The notes: generated by a model from the sequence alone, not told the origin. DNA of 64,000 nucleotides from Mycobacterium sp. ACS4054 (GCF_001667275.1 NZ_LZHV01000041.1:1-64000); one strand, 5' to 3'; numbered from the stretch's first letter, positions 1 to 9,106 are shown. Numbers and translations: made by a program.

Positions 1-72
1 ACGTCGGCTCCGGTCAACACATCCACCAGTATGTTGGTCGCGTGAGGACTCCGGCGACGGCGGTGGCGGGCG

Positions 73-1053
73 TTGACTTCGGCGACGCCCCCGTCCCCGC
101 CCCCCGGCGCCCCGTCCTGGCAGACGGCCGCCACGACTCTGTACCTGGTCGACCCGGCGGGTGGCCGCTACCCGATCACCACCTTCCCGCCACCGGGCGA
201 CGGTCCGAGCGCCAGACTGGTCGATTGGTCGGGCGACGGGACCCGGGCGCTGTTCTCCACCGTCGGGAAAGACGGGACCGTTCTGACCGAGGTCGACTTG
301 CGTAGCGGCACCAAGACGTCGTTCATCGTCGACGGCACCCAGCCCTCCATTCGCTACACGCGTCCCGACGGCAAGGCGCTGCTGCTCTACCGGGCGTCGA
401 AGACCCGCTCGCTCGAACGAGTCGACCTCGCCGGTAACCACCAGCTGACGTACCCGATCGGGCAGGACTTCGAGGGGTATCTGTCCACACCGGACGGCAC
501 CCAGCTGGTGGTGGGGACGGCCTCCGGGGTAGCCCTGATGGGCAACGACGGGGTGGCCGGTAAGGCCCTGCCGATCGCCGGGCAGAAGGACTGCACGCCG
601 CTGCGGTGGTGGGACGCGGACTCGACGGTCGCGCTCGCCCGCTGCGACGGCACCGCGTCGCGGCTATGGCTGGTGCCCATCGACGGCGGCACCCCGACCG
701 CGCTCACCGCGCCCACCAACGGCAAGGGCCCCGACTACGGCGACCTGAACGCCTGGCAACTGCCGGCGGGGACCTTCGTGCAGGCGGCGGGGGCGTGCGG
801 CGTGGTGTATCTCGCCAAGCTCAACGGCGACGGCACGACGGCACCGGTCTCGGTGCCCGCCGTCAAGAGCGGCAGCGTCGTCGTGGTCGGAGTCCACGAT
901 GGTGACATCAACCTGCAGGCCAGGGCTGGATGCGGTAGCGGCCAGTCGCTGATCGACTACAACCCCGCGGCCGGGACCTCAACCGTGCTGCTCGGGCCGA
1001 CGGTCAACGGCGGGGGCGTCATCAGCGCACTGCCCTACCCGGGCCAGCGGTGA
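73..1053 (+). CDS. WD40/TolB-like beta-propeller protein, start uncertain
   Basis: A 326-residue protein made of repeating short beta-strand units with polar turns, of the WD40-like or TolB-like propeller kind. Recurrent pieces such as LYLVDPAGG, LVVGTASGVALMG and RLWLVPIDGG fit propeller blades. No enzyme motif is visible and the function is unknown. The only start after an in-frame stop at 43-45 is TTG at 73, and it lacks a signal peptide, although the next two genes encode lipoproteins. The true N-terminus may therefore be elsewhere, or a C-rich run around 90-110 may hide a frameshift. It ends in a GTGA overlap with the next gene, so the three genes are probably co-transcribed. Confidence 0.6.
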   Translation: MTSATPPSPPPGAPSWQTAATTLYLVDPAGGRYPITTFPPPGDGPSARLVDWSGDGTRALFSTVGKDGTVLTEVDLRSGTKTSFIVDGTQPSIRYTRPDGKALLLYRASKTRSLERVDLAGNHQLTYPIGQDFEGYLSTPDGTQLVVGTASGVALMGNDGVAGKALPIAGQKDCTPLRWWDADSTVALARCDGTASRLWLVPIDGGTPTALTAPTNGKGPDYGDLNAWQLPAGTFVQAAGACGVVYLAKLNGDGTTAPVSVPAVKSGSVVVVGVHDGDINLQARAGCGSGQSLIDYNPAAGTSTVLLGPTVNGGGVISALPYPGQR

Positions 1054-1961
1054 GGGCGACTGGCATGACGAAAGTTGCCCAGAGATGCAGCGCGGTGATC
1101 GCTCTCGCGGTCGGGATCGCCACGGTCGCACTGGTATCCGGGGGATGCTCCACAACGATCCCCGGGGTGCCCGCGGCTGGCAACGCCGCTCATTCGGTGA
1201 CGTATGGGCCGCAAGTGGAGCTGCCGTTCGGCAAGTTGATCAACCACCTCGCCGGCGTGACGGTGGACGCCGCGGACAACGTGTACGTGCTCGACTTGCA
1301 CTACGGGCAGGTTTGGGAGATTCCCGCGGGCACCAATCACGCAGCACCCCTGCCGTTCCAGGATCTCGGTCAGGCCCTGGACGCGGCGGTGGACACCGCG
1401 GGCAACCTGTACGTCACCGACGGTCACCACAAGCGAGTGCTGAAGCTGACGCCCGGCAACGCGACGCCCACCGCCCTGCCGTTCACCGGTCTCGACGCGA
1501 TCGCGGGCATCGCGGTGGACGCCGCGGGCACCGTCTACGTCAGCGACTCGGGCATCAAGCAGGTACTGAGGCTGCCGCCGGGGTCGACGAGCCCGACCGC
1601 CTTGCCGCTCAATGGCATTCACCCCGGCGGCGTGGCGGTGGACATGGGCGGCAACGTCTACATCGTTGATTCCGACGGTAAGCGGGTGGTGCGGCTGGAA
1701 CCCGGCGCCGACAACCCGAACGTGCTGCCGTTCACCGACCTCAAGCTGCCCGGCGATGTGGCCGTGGACAGGAGCGGAAACGTCTACGTCGCCGACTTCG
1801 GCGCTAACCGGGTGGTGAAGTTGAATAGAGGCGCGAGCAGCCAGACGGTGCTACCGTTTCACAACCTCAAGAACCCCGGCAGTGTGGCGGTCGACAGCGC
1901 AGGCAACGTGTACCTCAACGACAGCTCCCACTTCCGCATCCTCAAGCTGCCGGCCCGATGA
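1050..1961 (+). CDS. NHL-repeat lipoprotein
   Basis: A 303-residue lipoprotein. The N-terminus has a hydrophobic stretch ending in the lipobox VSGGC, so it should be exported and lipidated. The rest is about six copies of an NHL-type blade with the recurring signature VAVD..GNVYV.D followed by a KL/RL-x-PG turn, as in the extracellular sensor of mycobacterial PknD. NHL propellers usually bind ligands or proteins, so a surface scaffold or sensor role is inferred. GTG at 1050 overlaps the upstream stop; ATG at 1065 gives a more ordinary signal peptide and may be the real start. The stop overlaps the start of the next gene. Confidence 0.75.
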   Translation: MRATGMTKVAQRCSAVIALAVGIATVALVSGGCSTTIPGVPAAGNAAHSVTYGPQVELPFGKLINHLAGVTVDAADNVYVLDLHYGQVWEIPAGTNHAAPLPFQDLGQALDAAVDTAGNLYVTDGHHKRVLKLTPGNATPTALPFTGLDAIAGIAVDAAGTVYVSDSGIKQVLRLPPGSTSPTALPLNGIHPGGVAVDMGGNVYIVDSDGKRVVRLEPGADNPNVLPFTDLKLPGDVAVDRSGNVYVADFGANRVVKLNRGASSQTVLPFHNLKNPGSVAVDSAGNVYLNDSSHFRILKLPAR

Positions 1962-2695
1962 TGGTCACCATGAGGGGCGTGCTGGCCGGGGTTGCGGCCG
2001 CGGTGGTGATTGTCGGCGCGGCCGGGTGCGGCGCGCCGCGCGTCGTTCAACAGACCACGACGTCCACGACATCGGTTGCGCCGCAGGGGCGGACCGCGTG
2101 CACCGATCTCGGCGGGACGGTTGGTCCCGACGGGATCTGCCACGTGCGGAGTGCCACCCCCACCTACACGATCGAGATGAGCTTTCCCATCGACTACCCG
2201 GAGATGGCTTCGGTGGCCGCATTCCTCAAACGCAACCGCGACGACTTCATCGACTGGGTCACCGAGGTGGGGCCCGGACAGAAGCGCGGCCGGCCATACC
2301 TGTACGCCGTCACCGCGAAGACGTTTCGTTCGGGGGCGCCGGACTCCGGCACCCAGAGCCTGGTGCTCAAGATCGACAACGACACCGGCTTGGCCCACGA
2401 AGGCCACCCGAACACCACGTTCCGGGCGTTCAACTTCGATCTCGCCAAGCGCGCCCCGATCACCTTCGACACGTTGTTCAAGCCCGGCGCGAAACCGCTC
2501 GAGGTGCTCGACCCGATCGTCCGGCGGGAGTTGGATGCGCCGGATGCCGAACTCGACCAGGAGACCTATCAGAACTTCGCGATCACGAACGACGCGGTGA
2601 TCTTCTTCTTCGGCCAAGACCAGGTGGTGCACGACAACGCCGGGCCGCACCAAGTCATGGTGCCCCGCAGCGATCTGGCGTCGCTACTGGCGTAA
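1958..2695 (+). CDS. RsiV/DUF3298-type lipoprotein (MPT64-related fold)
   Basis: A 245-residue lipoprotein with lipobox GAAGC near residue 24 and a low-complexity Thr/Ser stretch after it. The mature part has the DUF3298/RsiV arrangement also found in MPT64-like mycobacterial antigens: a sheet starting near YTIEMSFPIDYP, a central segment with F.AFNFDLAKRAPITFDTLF, and a C-terminal segment with ITNDAVIFFFGQ. In Bacillus, RsiV binds lysozyme; in mycobacteria the fold is common in secreted antigens of unclear role. It starts within the stop of the NHL gene (ATGATG), so the two are probably translationally coupled. Confidence 0.75.
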   Translation: MMVTMRGVLAGVAAAVVIVGAAGCGAPRVVQQTTTSTTSVAPQGRTACTDLGGTVGPDGICHVRSATPTYTIEMSFPIDYPEMASVAAFLKRNRDDFIDWVTEVGPGQKRGRPYLYAVTAKTFRSGAPDSGTQSLVLKIDNDTGLAHEGHPNTTFRAFNFDLAKRAPITFDTLFKPGAKPLEVLDPIVRRELDAPDAELDQETYQNFAITNDAVIFFFGQDQVVHDNAGPHQVMVPRSDLASLLA

Positions 2696-2799
2696 TCCGT
2701 TCCGGCGGAAGGGGTTCCACTTTGAGAAATTTCCTTGAGCCGGGCGCGATGTTGGCTGACCACCCCTGCACGGGGAGGCGGATTGGGCAGCCGGGCCGG

Positions 2800-2913
2800 C
2801 TAGATTATGAAGCAGCTGGGCGCGCCGGGCGTGCAGCTGGTGGCGCATCCCGAAGCGGCCAGGGGGGTGAGCGCGATGACGAGGGCGATGAAAATTTTGC
2901 CGAGACCAGACAT
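2800..2913 (-). CDS. Small lipoprotein, 37 residues
   Basis: A short ORF in an otherwise empty stretch. ATG at 2913 is preceded by GCGGAG about seven bases upstream. The peptide has a hydrophobic core (IFIALVIALTPLA), a lipobox ASGC and only about 15 residues after the lipidated cysteine, including two further cysteines (CTPGAPSC). A longer in-frame reading begins at 3030, but its N-terminus is Arg-rich and not signal-like. Function unknown; a small membrane-anchored peptide is inferred. Confidence 0.5.
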   Translation of the reverse strand: MSGLGKIFIALVIALTPLAASGCATSCTPGAPSCFII

Positions 2914-3102
2914 GACGTACTCCGCTCTGTCGAGACTGTGCCCGAGGCGCTCCTCAGCGTACGCGCGTGATCGTCTTGTCAAGATTGTTTTGCGGTACTT
3001 TCGTCCCCTTCCGCTACGGCACCATTCCATGGGGTACCGAAAATGGGAAACTCAGCGAGACGTCTCAGCAACAGTCGCCGACCAGCTACCTGAAACAGCG
3101 CT

Positions 3103-3648
3103 TTAGGTGTGAATTTTCCAGCCCGCTAGCGGGCTGGGCGCCGCCGGGGCGTTGGGGTCATTGAACTCGATGTAGACGTCGCCCTGGTTGACGTTGCCGC
3201 CGTAGGCGATGTAACCGTGGGCGGTCTGGCCGTTGCTGACGCTCCCTGCGCGCAGGGGCGGCGTCTTGTTGATCTTCTGGTAGTCGACCGTGGACGAGCC
3301 GGCTTCGACGTCCCGGTACGGGTCTTGCCGCCACGGCGAAGACGCGGCGGTTACGTAGGTCTCGCTGTAGGTGAATGGTGTGTCGGACTTGCCGACGACG
3401 GTGAGCTCGATGACGGTGCAGCCCCCGCCGCTTGCGGTGCAACCCGACGACACCCAGTTCGCGTTGTTGAGCGTGACGTCGGCGGTTGCGGTGCTGTATT
3501 CCGTGACGTGGATGGTGCTGCCGGCTTTGCCCGTCGGGAACGGGGACTGCTGGGGTGTCGGGTCGGCGGCGCCGAGCGGCGCCGTTGCGCAAGCCGTTAT
3601 CGCAAGCGCTGCCCCGACCGCTGCCTTCGTCGAAGTGGATATCGCCAC
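3103..3648 (-). CDS. Secreted MPT63-like (DUF1942) protein
   Basis: A 181-residue secreted protein. The signal peptide spans roughly residues 1-28 and ends APLGAADP. The mature part resembles the MPT63/MPB63 family (DUF1942), an immunoglobulin-like beta-sandwich: GKAGSTIHVTEY at the start, a middle strand region, and the late NGQTAHGYIAYGGNV..GDVYIEF segment that matches the 'GKIYFDVTGP' edge of MPT63. Two cysteines (SSGC..GGGC) could pair. The start is GTG with no strong ribosome site. The family is a secreted antigen of unknown activity. The last codons lie over a 20-bp palindrome. Confidence 0.6.
   Translation of the reverse strand: MAISTSTKAAVGAALAITACATAPLGAADPTPQQSPFPTGKAGSTIHVTEYSTATADVTLNNANWVSSGCTASGGGCTVIELTVVGKSDTPFTYSETYVTAASSPWRQDPYRDVEAGSSTVDYQKINKTPPLRAGSVSNGQTAHGYIAYGGNVNQGDVYIEFNDPNAPAAPSPLAGWKIHT
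3118..3137. repeat. 20-bp perfect palindrome at the end of the MPT63-like gene
   Basis: A perfect palindrome whose half is CCAGCCCGCT. It lies inside the last codons of the gene ending at 3103. As RNA it would fold into a stem of up to nine or ten pairs. No T-run follows on the minus strand. It could end transcription or stabilise the transcript end. Confidence 0.4.
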
Positions 3649-3716
3649 CAGCAGACCATAGCGCGCATTGCGCGTGTGGTCGGCTCACCAGGAGATTGCG
3701 GGCGTGAGCGAGCGTT

Positions 3717-4889
3717 TCAGATTGCGCCCGACGAACGAAGGCGCTCCATTCCGGCCGCGTCGTAGCCCGCCAGGGCGCCGAGTAACTCTTCCGTGTGCTG
3801 CCCGACGCGCGGCGCTGCCGGCGGTGCAAACCCATCGTCGGGTTTGGTCTTGATGCAGGTTCCAATCATTCGCTGGGATGTCCCGTCCGGCCGGGCCTGC
3901 TCATAGGCGAGTCGGCGAGCCTTCGCGTGGTCGTCGTCGAACAGGTCTGCTCCCAAAAATGCTGGGGCCCCTGCGATGTCGGTCGCGATGAAGAAGTCGG
4001 TCCATTCCCTGCGGGTGCGTTCCTTGAATATCGCTGTCAACTCCTTGCGCAGCCGGGCCTCTGCCTCGGGATCCTTCCCCGGCTTCTGGCGTCCCGGTTC
4101 GTAGAGATCCATCCGGTCGAGTGACTCGCAGAATCTCAGCCAGAACTTGTCTTCCAGCGCGTTGAACACCACGTAGTTGCCGTCGCTCGTTTCGTAGTAC
4201 TGGTAGCGAAGCGAAGCGCGGATTCCCTCACCGTAGGCCGGTTGACCGTTCGCCAGCGCTGTGAGGTGTTGAAAGTTCCAGTTGATCGCCGCATCGACCT
4301 GCGCTACTTCGATGTACTGCGGCTTGCCGTCGCGCCCGGCGGCGTGCAACGCGGCAAGTACGCCCATCGCTGCGTACAGCGGTCCCGCCAGAACACCTGT
4401 CGTCCCTGTGGCCGCCCCCGAAAGGCGTGGCGTTCCGTCCGCGTCGATGATCGGCGGGCTCAAGCCGGCGAAACAGTCGAATGACAACCCGTGGGTGGCC
4501 AATCGGGTGTAGGGCCCATAGCTGCCCATGCCATTGAGCACGCAATAGACAACCGTCGGGTTGACTGCGACGATGTCGTCGTAGCCGAAGCCGAGCCGGT
4601 GCGCGGTTCCGTACCGTAGTCCGTCGATCACCACCGCCGAGGTCGCGGCCAGGCGGCGAAACGCCTCTTGACCCTCAGGCGTTTTCAGGTTTATTGCCAC
4701 ACTCTTCTTTCCCCGGTTCCAGTGCGAGTCCTGCAGCTCGCCGCCGGAAACCGCCGAACCGCGGAAACCACCGCCGCCAGGTGGCTCCACCTTGATCACC
4801 TCTGCGCCGAGGTCAGCCAGATGCCCGCCCAATGCATCCGCGGAGAAGAGGGACACTTCGAGGACTCGTACATCCTTGAGAAGTTCCAT
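3717..4889 (-). CDS. Family III (CaiB/BaiF) CoA-transferase
   Basis: A 390-residue type III CoA-transferase, the usual single-domain length. It moves CoA from an acyl-CoA donor to a carboxylic acid. The N-terminus LLKDVRVLEVSLFSADALGGHLADLGAEVIK (read in parts) is the family's CoA-binding start. The nucleophile position is Asp199 in QVDAAIN, equivalent to Asp169 of formyl-CoA transferase. ATG at 4889 was chosen because GGGGAAAGG lies just upstream; the longer frame to 5276 runs through the aldehyde dehydrogenase gene. It is the last gene of the leftward operon, 17 bases after the dehydrogenase, so it probably activates the acid that enzyme makes. Confidence 0.88.
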   Translation of the reverse strand: MELLKDVRVLEVSLFSADALGGHLADLGAEVIKVEPPGGGGFRGSAVSGGELQDSHWNRGKKSVAINLKTPEGQEAFRRLAATSAVVIDGLRYGTAHRLGFGYDDIVAVNPTVVYCVLNGMGSYGPYTRLATHGLSFDCFAGLSPPIIDADGTPRLSGAATGTTGVLAGPLYAAMGVLAALHAAGRDGKPQYIEVAQVDAAINWNFQHLTALANGQPAYGEGIRASLRYQYYETSDGNYVVFNALEDKFWLRFCESLDRMDLYEPGRQKPGKDPEAEARLRKELTAIFKERTRREWTDFFIATDIAGAPAFLGADLFDDDHAKARRLAYEQARPDGTSQRMIGTCIKTKPDDGFAPPAAPRVGQHTEELLGALAGYDAAGMERLRSSGAI

Positions 4890-4906
4890 CACGCGACCTT
4901 TCCCCG

Positions 4907-6430
4907 CTACATCATGGTGATCGATTTGAGCTCGGTGTATTCCTCGAAGCCCCAGCGCCCCTGCTCTCGGCCGAGTCCACTTTGTTTGAAGCCGCCGAAC
5001 GGTCCCCCGCCGTTGAACATCCCGCGCGCCGGCAGAGACCAGCCGGGGCCCTGCCCGCCCCCCGGATTGGTTCCTAGATCGACACCGGGTGCGACGGTCT
5101 GCACCATGATGGTGCCGGTTCTGATCTGCCTGGCGACGTTGAATCCCCTTGCGGAATTGCGGGTCATTACCAGACCCGCCAGACCGTAGATGGAGTCGTT
5201 GGCGATGCGGATGGCTTCGTCTTCGGAGCTGTAGGTCATCACCGCCAGCACAGGCCCGAACACCTCTTCCTGGCATAAGCGCATGTCGCTGCGGCAGTCG
5301 ACGAATGCCGTCGGTTCGTAGTAGAAGCCGCGTTGAAGGTGTTCGGGACGTTTGCCGCCGACCACCAGCCGCGCGCCGTCCTGTAGGCCCGCCTGGACGA
5401 AGGATTCAACTCGCCGACGCTGCTGATCCCTGATCAGCGGACCAACAACAGTGGTGGGATCGCGCGGGTCCCCGACCGTGATCATCGGGGCCATGGCTTT
5501 GAGGCCCTCGACATAGGCTTCGATCAGGTGCTCGGGCAACAGAAGTCGCGACGTGACGGTGCATGCCTGTCCGGCATGCATCAGCACCTGTCCGAATCCT
5601 ATTCCCGCAACGTCACTTTCGGTGACATCGCCGAGGACGATGTGCGCGCTCTTGCCGCCTAGTTCCAGCTGTGCGCGTTTCATGGTTGCCGCCGATAGTT
5701 CTCGGATGCGTCGACCGGTCGCCGTCGACCCGGTGAACCCGATCATGTCGACGCCCCGGTGCGTACACAGCTCCTCCCCCACGTCGGCACCGCCGACAAC
5801 GACGTTGAATACGCCGGGCGGAAGGCCGGCTTCCTCGCCGATCTTGGCCAGCTCCAAGGCATTCATCGGAGTCCACGGGTGAGGCTTTAGCACCACGGTG
5901 CAGCCGACGGCCAAGGCGGACAGGCACTTCTGAATGTTGATCGAGAAGGGGAAGTTGAACGGCGTGATGACTCCGACCACCCCGACGGGTTCGCGGACCA
6001 CCGTCACGCCGCCCAGGCCGGTTGGCGAGACCACCGGCCCGCCCGGTGTTTCCACCCACGTCACATCATGCTCGACGAACTCGCCGTAGTAGTGGGCCGC
6101 CTCGATGGCACCCCCGACCTGGATCAGGTCGGTGATGAACCCGGTGGATCCGATCTCTGCGACGATCAGCTCTCGAAGTTCGGCCTTGCGCTCGTCGAGG
6201 ATCTCAGCGAACCGCTTGATGATCTTCGCCCGCTCCCGGACGGACATCCACGGCCACGGCCCTTCGTCGAAAGCGCGCCGGGCGGCCTCGATCGCCATGG
6301 CCGCCTGCTTTGGCCCACCATCGACGACTCGGCCGATCAACTCTTCATTGGACGGATCGATAACATCGATGGTGCCGACGGCGTTGTCGCTCAACCACTT
6401 ACCGTCGATGAAGCTCTGGTACTCCCGCAT
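4907..6430 (-). CDS. NAD(P)-dependent aldehyde dehydrogenase
   Basis: A 507-residue class 1/2-type aldehyde dehydrogenase, full length. Visible catalytic parts are Asn159 in PFNFP, the general base Glu256 in LELGGKS, and the nucleophile Cys290 in HAGQACT. The cofactor loop GFTGSTATGR lies near residue 231. It oxidises an aldehyde to the acid in the cytosol. Start: ATG at 6430; the preceding TTG at 6433 is in frame but less likely. It sits 23 bases after the amidohydrolase and 17 before the CoA-transferase, consistent with an alcohol-aldehyde-acid-CoA thioester sequence in this operon. The substrate is unknown. Confidence 0.9.
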   Translation of the reverse strand: MREYQSFIDGKWLSDNAVGTIDVIDPSNEELIGRVVDGGPKQAAMAIEAARRAFDEGPWPWMSVRERAKIIKRFAEILDERKAELRELIVAEIGSTGFITDLIQVGGAIEAAHYYGEFVEHDVTWVETPGGPVVSPTGLGGVTVVREPVGVVGVITPFNFPFSINIQKCLSALAVGCTVVLKPHPWTPMNALELAKIGEEAGLPPGVFNVVVGGADVGEELCTHRGVDMIGFTGSTATGRRIRELSAATMKRAQLELGGKSAHIVLGDVTESDVAGIGFGQVLMHAGQACTVTSRLLLPEHLIEAYVEGLKAMAPMITVGDPRDPTTVVGPLIRDQQRRRVESFVQAGLQDGARLVVGGKRPEHLQRGFYYEPTAFVDCRSDMRLCQEEVFGPVLAVMTYSSEDEAIRIANDSIYGLAGLVMTRNSARGFNVARQIRTGTIMVQTVAPGVDLGTNPGGGQGPGWSLPARGMFNGGGPFGGFKQSGLGREQGRWGFEEYTELKSITMM

Positions 6431-6453
6431 CAAACAGATCCGTCAGCCGTTGA

Positions 6454-7659
6454 CTACGTAAGGGTCGGATAGGGGGCGGGCTCAAAGTCGAAGACCCGGC
6501 GAGCATTACCCTGCAGCACCTTGTACTTGTCGAGGTCGGACCGGCCGTCGAGTGCCTTGTGAGCGGCCTGAAGGGAGTTGGGCCAGAGGCTGTCGGTGTG
6601 CGGGTAATCCGTTTCGATCATCACGTTGTCGACGCCGATGGAGTCGAGGTTAGCCGCCCCGAAGTCGTCCTCGATGAAGCAGCCGTACATGTGGTCGCGG
6701 AAGAGCTGGCGCGGTGACTCCGGAAAAATCTCGGGGTCGGTGGGCACCGGGGTCAAGCGCATCGTAGCCGGATCAACCGCCCAGTTGTTGGCGCGCAGGT
6801 ACTGGTAATCGGCGGCGACATGTTCGGCACGCTCGATGAGGTACGGAATCCAGCCGATGCCGCCCTCGGCCAGCACGATCTTCAGGTCGGGGTACTTCTG
6901 CAGCTTCCCCGAGAACAACCAATCCGTCGTTGAGTTCGCGAGATTGAGGTTGATGTTGACCGCCTGAACGCCGAAAGGCGCGTCAGGCGACGTGGTGGGA
7001 CTAACCGACGACGAGCCGATGTGCGTGCACAGCGGCATCTTCGTCTCGTTCACCGCGGCGAAGAAGTCGTCCCATGCCCCCGAGTGGATGGACGGAAATC
7101 CCAACGGGTGCAGGTTCTCCGAAAAGGCAATGGCTTTGGCACCCTTGCCCGCGCACCGTAACGTCTCCTCGACGGCCAAACGGGTATCCCACAACGGAAC
7201 GATGACCATGGGGATGTAGCGACCGGGTGCCGCCGCGCACCACTCGTCGATGACGAAGTCGTTGTACGCCCGCACGCACTTGAGGCCCAGATCGCGGTCA
7301 CCGAGGTGGGCGAACATCTGACCACAGAACCGGGGGAAGAACGGAAAGTTCAGTCCCGCAATCACATGATCCTCGTCCATGTCGGGGATGCGGGCCACCG
7401 GGTCGAAGTATGCACGGGGCATATCGTCGTAATTCACCGGCAGCGGGGAATACTCGGCCGGCCTTTGGTGAGCCGCGACCAAGATGCCCAGCACCGACGC
7501 GCGCGCTTGCTCGTACACCCACGTATCGACGCCGTCGATGCGCTCGACGTGTGGTACCCGATCGCGGTCGGCGGCCGATGCGCGGTCGACCCATAGGTTC
7601 GGGGGCTCGATGATGTGGTCGTCGACGGAGATCATCCACTGAAGATCTTGCTTGTCCAC
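6454..7659 (-). CDS. Amidohydrolase-2 family (ACMSD-like) TIM-barrel hydrolase or decarboxylase
   Basis: A 401-residue member of the amidohydrolase-2 family, which includes ACMS decarboxylase. The N-terminal metal-site strand reads SVDDHIIEPP, so the usual first His of HxH is Asp, as in many mycobacterial members. Later ligands are visible as CTHIGSSS and the C-terminal ETDYPHTDS with its Asp. The start is GTG at 7659 with GGGAGGAA upstream. The family hydrolyses C-N or C-O bonds or decarboxylates; the substrate cannot be told. It follows the P450 by 65 bases on the same strand and is followed closely by the aldehyde dehydrogenase. Confidence 0.8.
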   Translation of the reverse strand: MDKQDLQWMISVDDHIIEPPNLWVDRASAADRDRVPHVERIDGVDTWVYEQARASVLGILVAAHQRPAEYSPLPVNYDDMPRAYFDPVARIPDMDEDHVIAGLNFPFFPRFCGQMFAHLGDRDLGLKCVRAYNDFVIDEWCAAAPGRYIPMVIVPLWDTRLAVEETLRCAGKGAKAIAFSENLHPLGFPSIHSGAWDDFFAAVNETKMPLCTHIGSSSVSPTTSPDAPFGVQAVNINLNLANSTTDWLFSGKLQKYPDLKIVLAEGGIGWIPYLIERAEHVAADYQYLRANNWAVDPATMRLTPVPTDPEIFPESPRQLFRDHMYGCFIEDDFGAANLDSIGVDNVMIETDYPHTDSLWPNSLQAAHKALDGRSDLDKYKVLQGNARRVFDFEPAPYPTLT

Positions 7660-7724
7660 GGCTTCCTCCCTGATTTCGCTATTACGTTGACTGCGAGGCG
7701 ATCTCGTCGTCCGCCTGCCGCCTC

Positions 7725-8951
7725 TTACCGGCCGATGCGGGCACCCGGCGTGAAGACGACGGGCAGGGCGCGGTAGCCCCGGGTGACCGAGTTCCCGTGA
7801 AAATCAACTTTTGCCCCAGCGGGGATGAGGTAGTCGGGTATCCGATTCAGGGTCTGTTCGACACCCACCCGGAACTCGAGCCGGGCGAGATTGGAGCCCA
7901 GACAGCGATGGACGCCGGCTCCGAACCCGAGGTGGCGGTTTGTCTGCCGGTCGAGAATGCACTTGTTCGGCTCGTCGAACTCGCGCGCGTCGCGGTTGGC
8001 GGCCGCATAGTTCACGACGACCGTCTCACCGGGGCAGAATGTGTGGCCGCTTAGTTGGACCTCCTCGGCGACGGAACGATGAAGTCCGTGAACCGAACCC
8101 GCGAACCGGATGAATTCCTCTATTGCCGTGGGCATCAGCCCGCCGTCGCGCACCAGCCGGTCGCGCTCTGCAGCATGGGTGCCCAGGTAGAAGAAGGCGA
8201 ACGACATTGCACTAGAGGTGGTTTCGAGCCCGGCCTGCACCAGCAGCATCACATTCGCGACGACGTCGTCGAAGCTCAATTTTTCGCCGTCGATCTTGGC
8301 GGCGAGTAGGACGTCGATCAGGTCGTCACGCGCCGGTTCACCACGACGCTTGTCGATCTCCTCGCGTACGCGGAGGTATAGATTCGTCATCGAACCGTTC
8401 CGGATCTCTTCGCTCTCACCATTGATCGCGACGTCGGCTGTCTCGATGTAGAGCGGCACGTCCTCAACGGGCATGCCGAGTACGTACCGGAAGAACACGA
8501 TCCCAGGTTGCTGCCATGCAACGTCTGCGAGATCGCCACTGCCCAATTCGATGAAATTGTCGATCAACCCATCGGTGACCGCGCGCACCTGGGGTTCCAG
8601 CTCCTTCATCCGGCCCGGAGAGAAATACGGATTGAGAACCTTGCGAAGCTGTTGCTGCCTTGGAGGATCCAAGGTGATCACGATGTCGCCGAACGACATC
8701 GGGTTGCCCTCGAGTCCCAGGGGCTTGCTGGAGAAGCTGCGCCAGTCCCGCAAGATCTCGTAGCAGTCGTCGTAGCGGGTGGCGATCCACGCGCCCCCCG
8801 GCGTGGGGCCCAGAAATGGCACGTCCTGGTGACTGAACGGTCCGTTCTCCCGCATCACCGAGTAGACCTCGTAGAGGAAGTCTTGGTCGTTGAAGTCCTC
8901 GTGACGAAGGTCGAGGTTCCGGGCGTGTTCCTCCGGCGTCTTGCTCACCAT
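7725..8951 (-). CDS. Cytochrome P450
   Basis: A 408-residue soluble bacterial P450. The haem-binding loop FGAGVHRCLG places the thiolate ligand at Cys350. The oxygen-activation helix carries AGLETT at 240-245, and the ExxR pair is Glu279-Arg282. ATG at 8951 is supported by AAAGGA six bases upstream; the longer frame to 9464 has no P450 character. It is the first gene of the leftward operon and has its own sigma-A-like promoter at 9078-9106. Electrons probably come from the ferredoxin at 12420 in the opposite arm. The family number and substrate cannot be assigned from sequence alone. Confidence 0.92.
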   Translation of the reverse strand: MVSKTPEEHARNLDLRHEDFNDQDFLYEVYSVMRENGPFSHQDVPFLGPTPGGAWIATRYDDCYEILRDWRSFSSKPLGLEGNPMSFGDIVITLDPPRQQQLRKVLNPYFSPGRMKELEPQVRAVTDGLIDNFIELGSGDLADVAWQQPGIVFFRYVLGMPVEDVPLYIETADVAINGESEEIRNGSMTNLYLRVREEIDKRRGEPARDDLIDVLLAAKIDGEKLSFDDVVANVMLLVQAGLETTSSAMSFAFFYLGTHAAERDRLVRDGGLMPTAIEEFIRFAGSVHGLHRSVAEEVQLSGHTFCPGETVVVNYAAANRDAREFDEPNKCILDRQTNRHLGFGAGVHRCLGSNLARLEFRVGVEQTLNRIPDYLIPAGAKVDFHGNSVTRGYRALPVVFTPGARIGR

Positions 8952-9077
8952 GCGTAGTCCTTTCCGCCCCCGGGCGCGGGCATGGTGACTTCGGCGCGGC
9001 GCAGCCGTCGGGCGAGTCGATATCCATCGACGCCGGCCCTCGGATTTCTCGCACACGCCGAAATTTGCTTTGGCAGA

Positions 9078-9106
9078 ACAGTAAATCGTCGACTGCGCAG
9101 AGTCAA
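9078..9106 (-). promoter_or_regulatory. Sigma-A-like promoter of the P450 operon
   Basis: On the minus strand TTGACT (9106-9101) is followed, after a 17-base spacer, by TACTGT (9083-9078). Both are good matches to housekeeping mycobacterial boxes. Transcription would begin near 9071, giving a leader of about 120 bases before the P450 ATG. The -35 box lies at the edge of the 9102-9122 operator. Confidence 0.6.

Noticed and set aside
42..305. An 87-codon frame from GTG at 42 that overlaps an upstream stop
   Set aside because: The GTGA coupling is tempting, but the translation is Arg/Pro-rich and the longer propeller frame covers the same DNA. A frameshift between them cannot be excluded.
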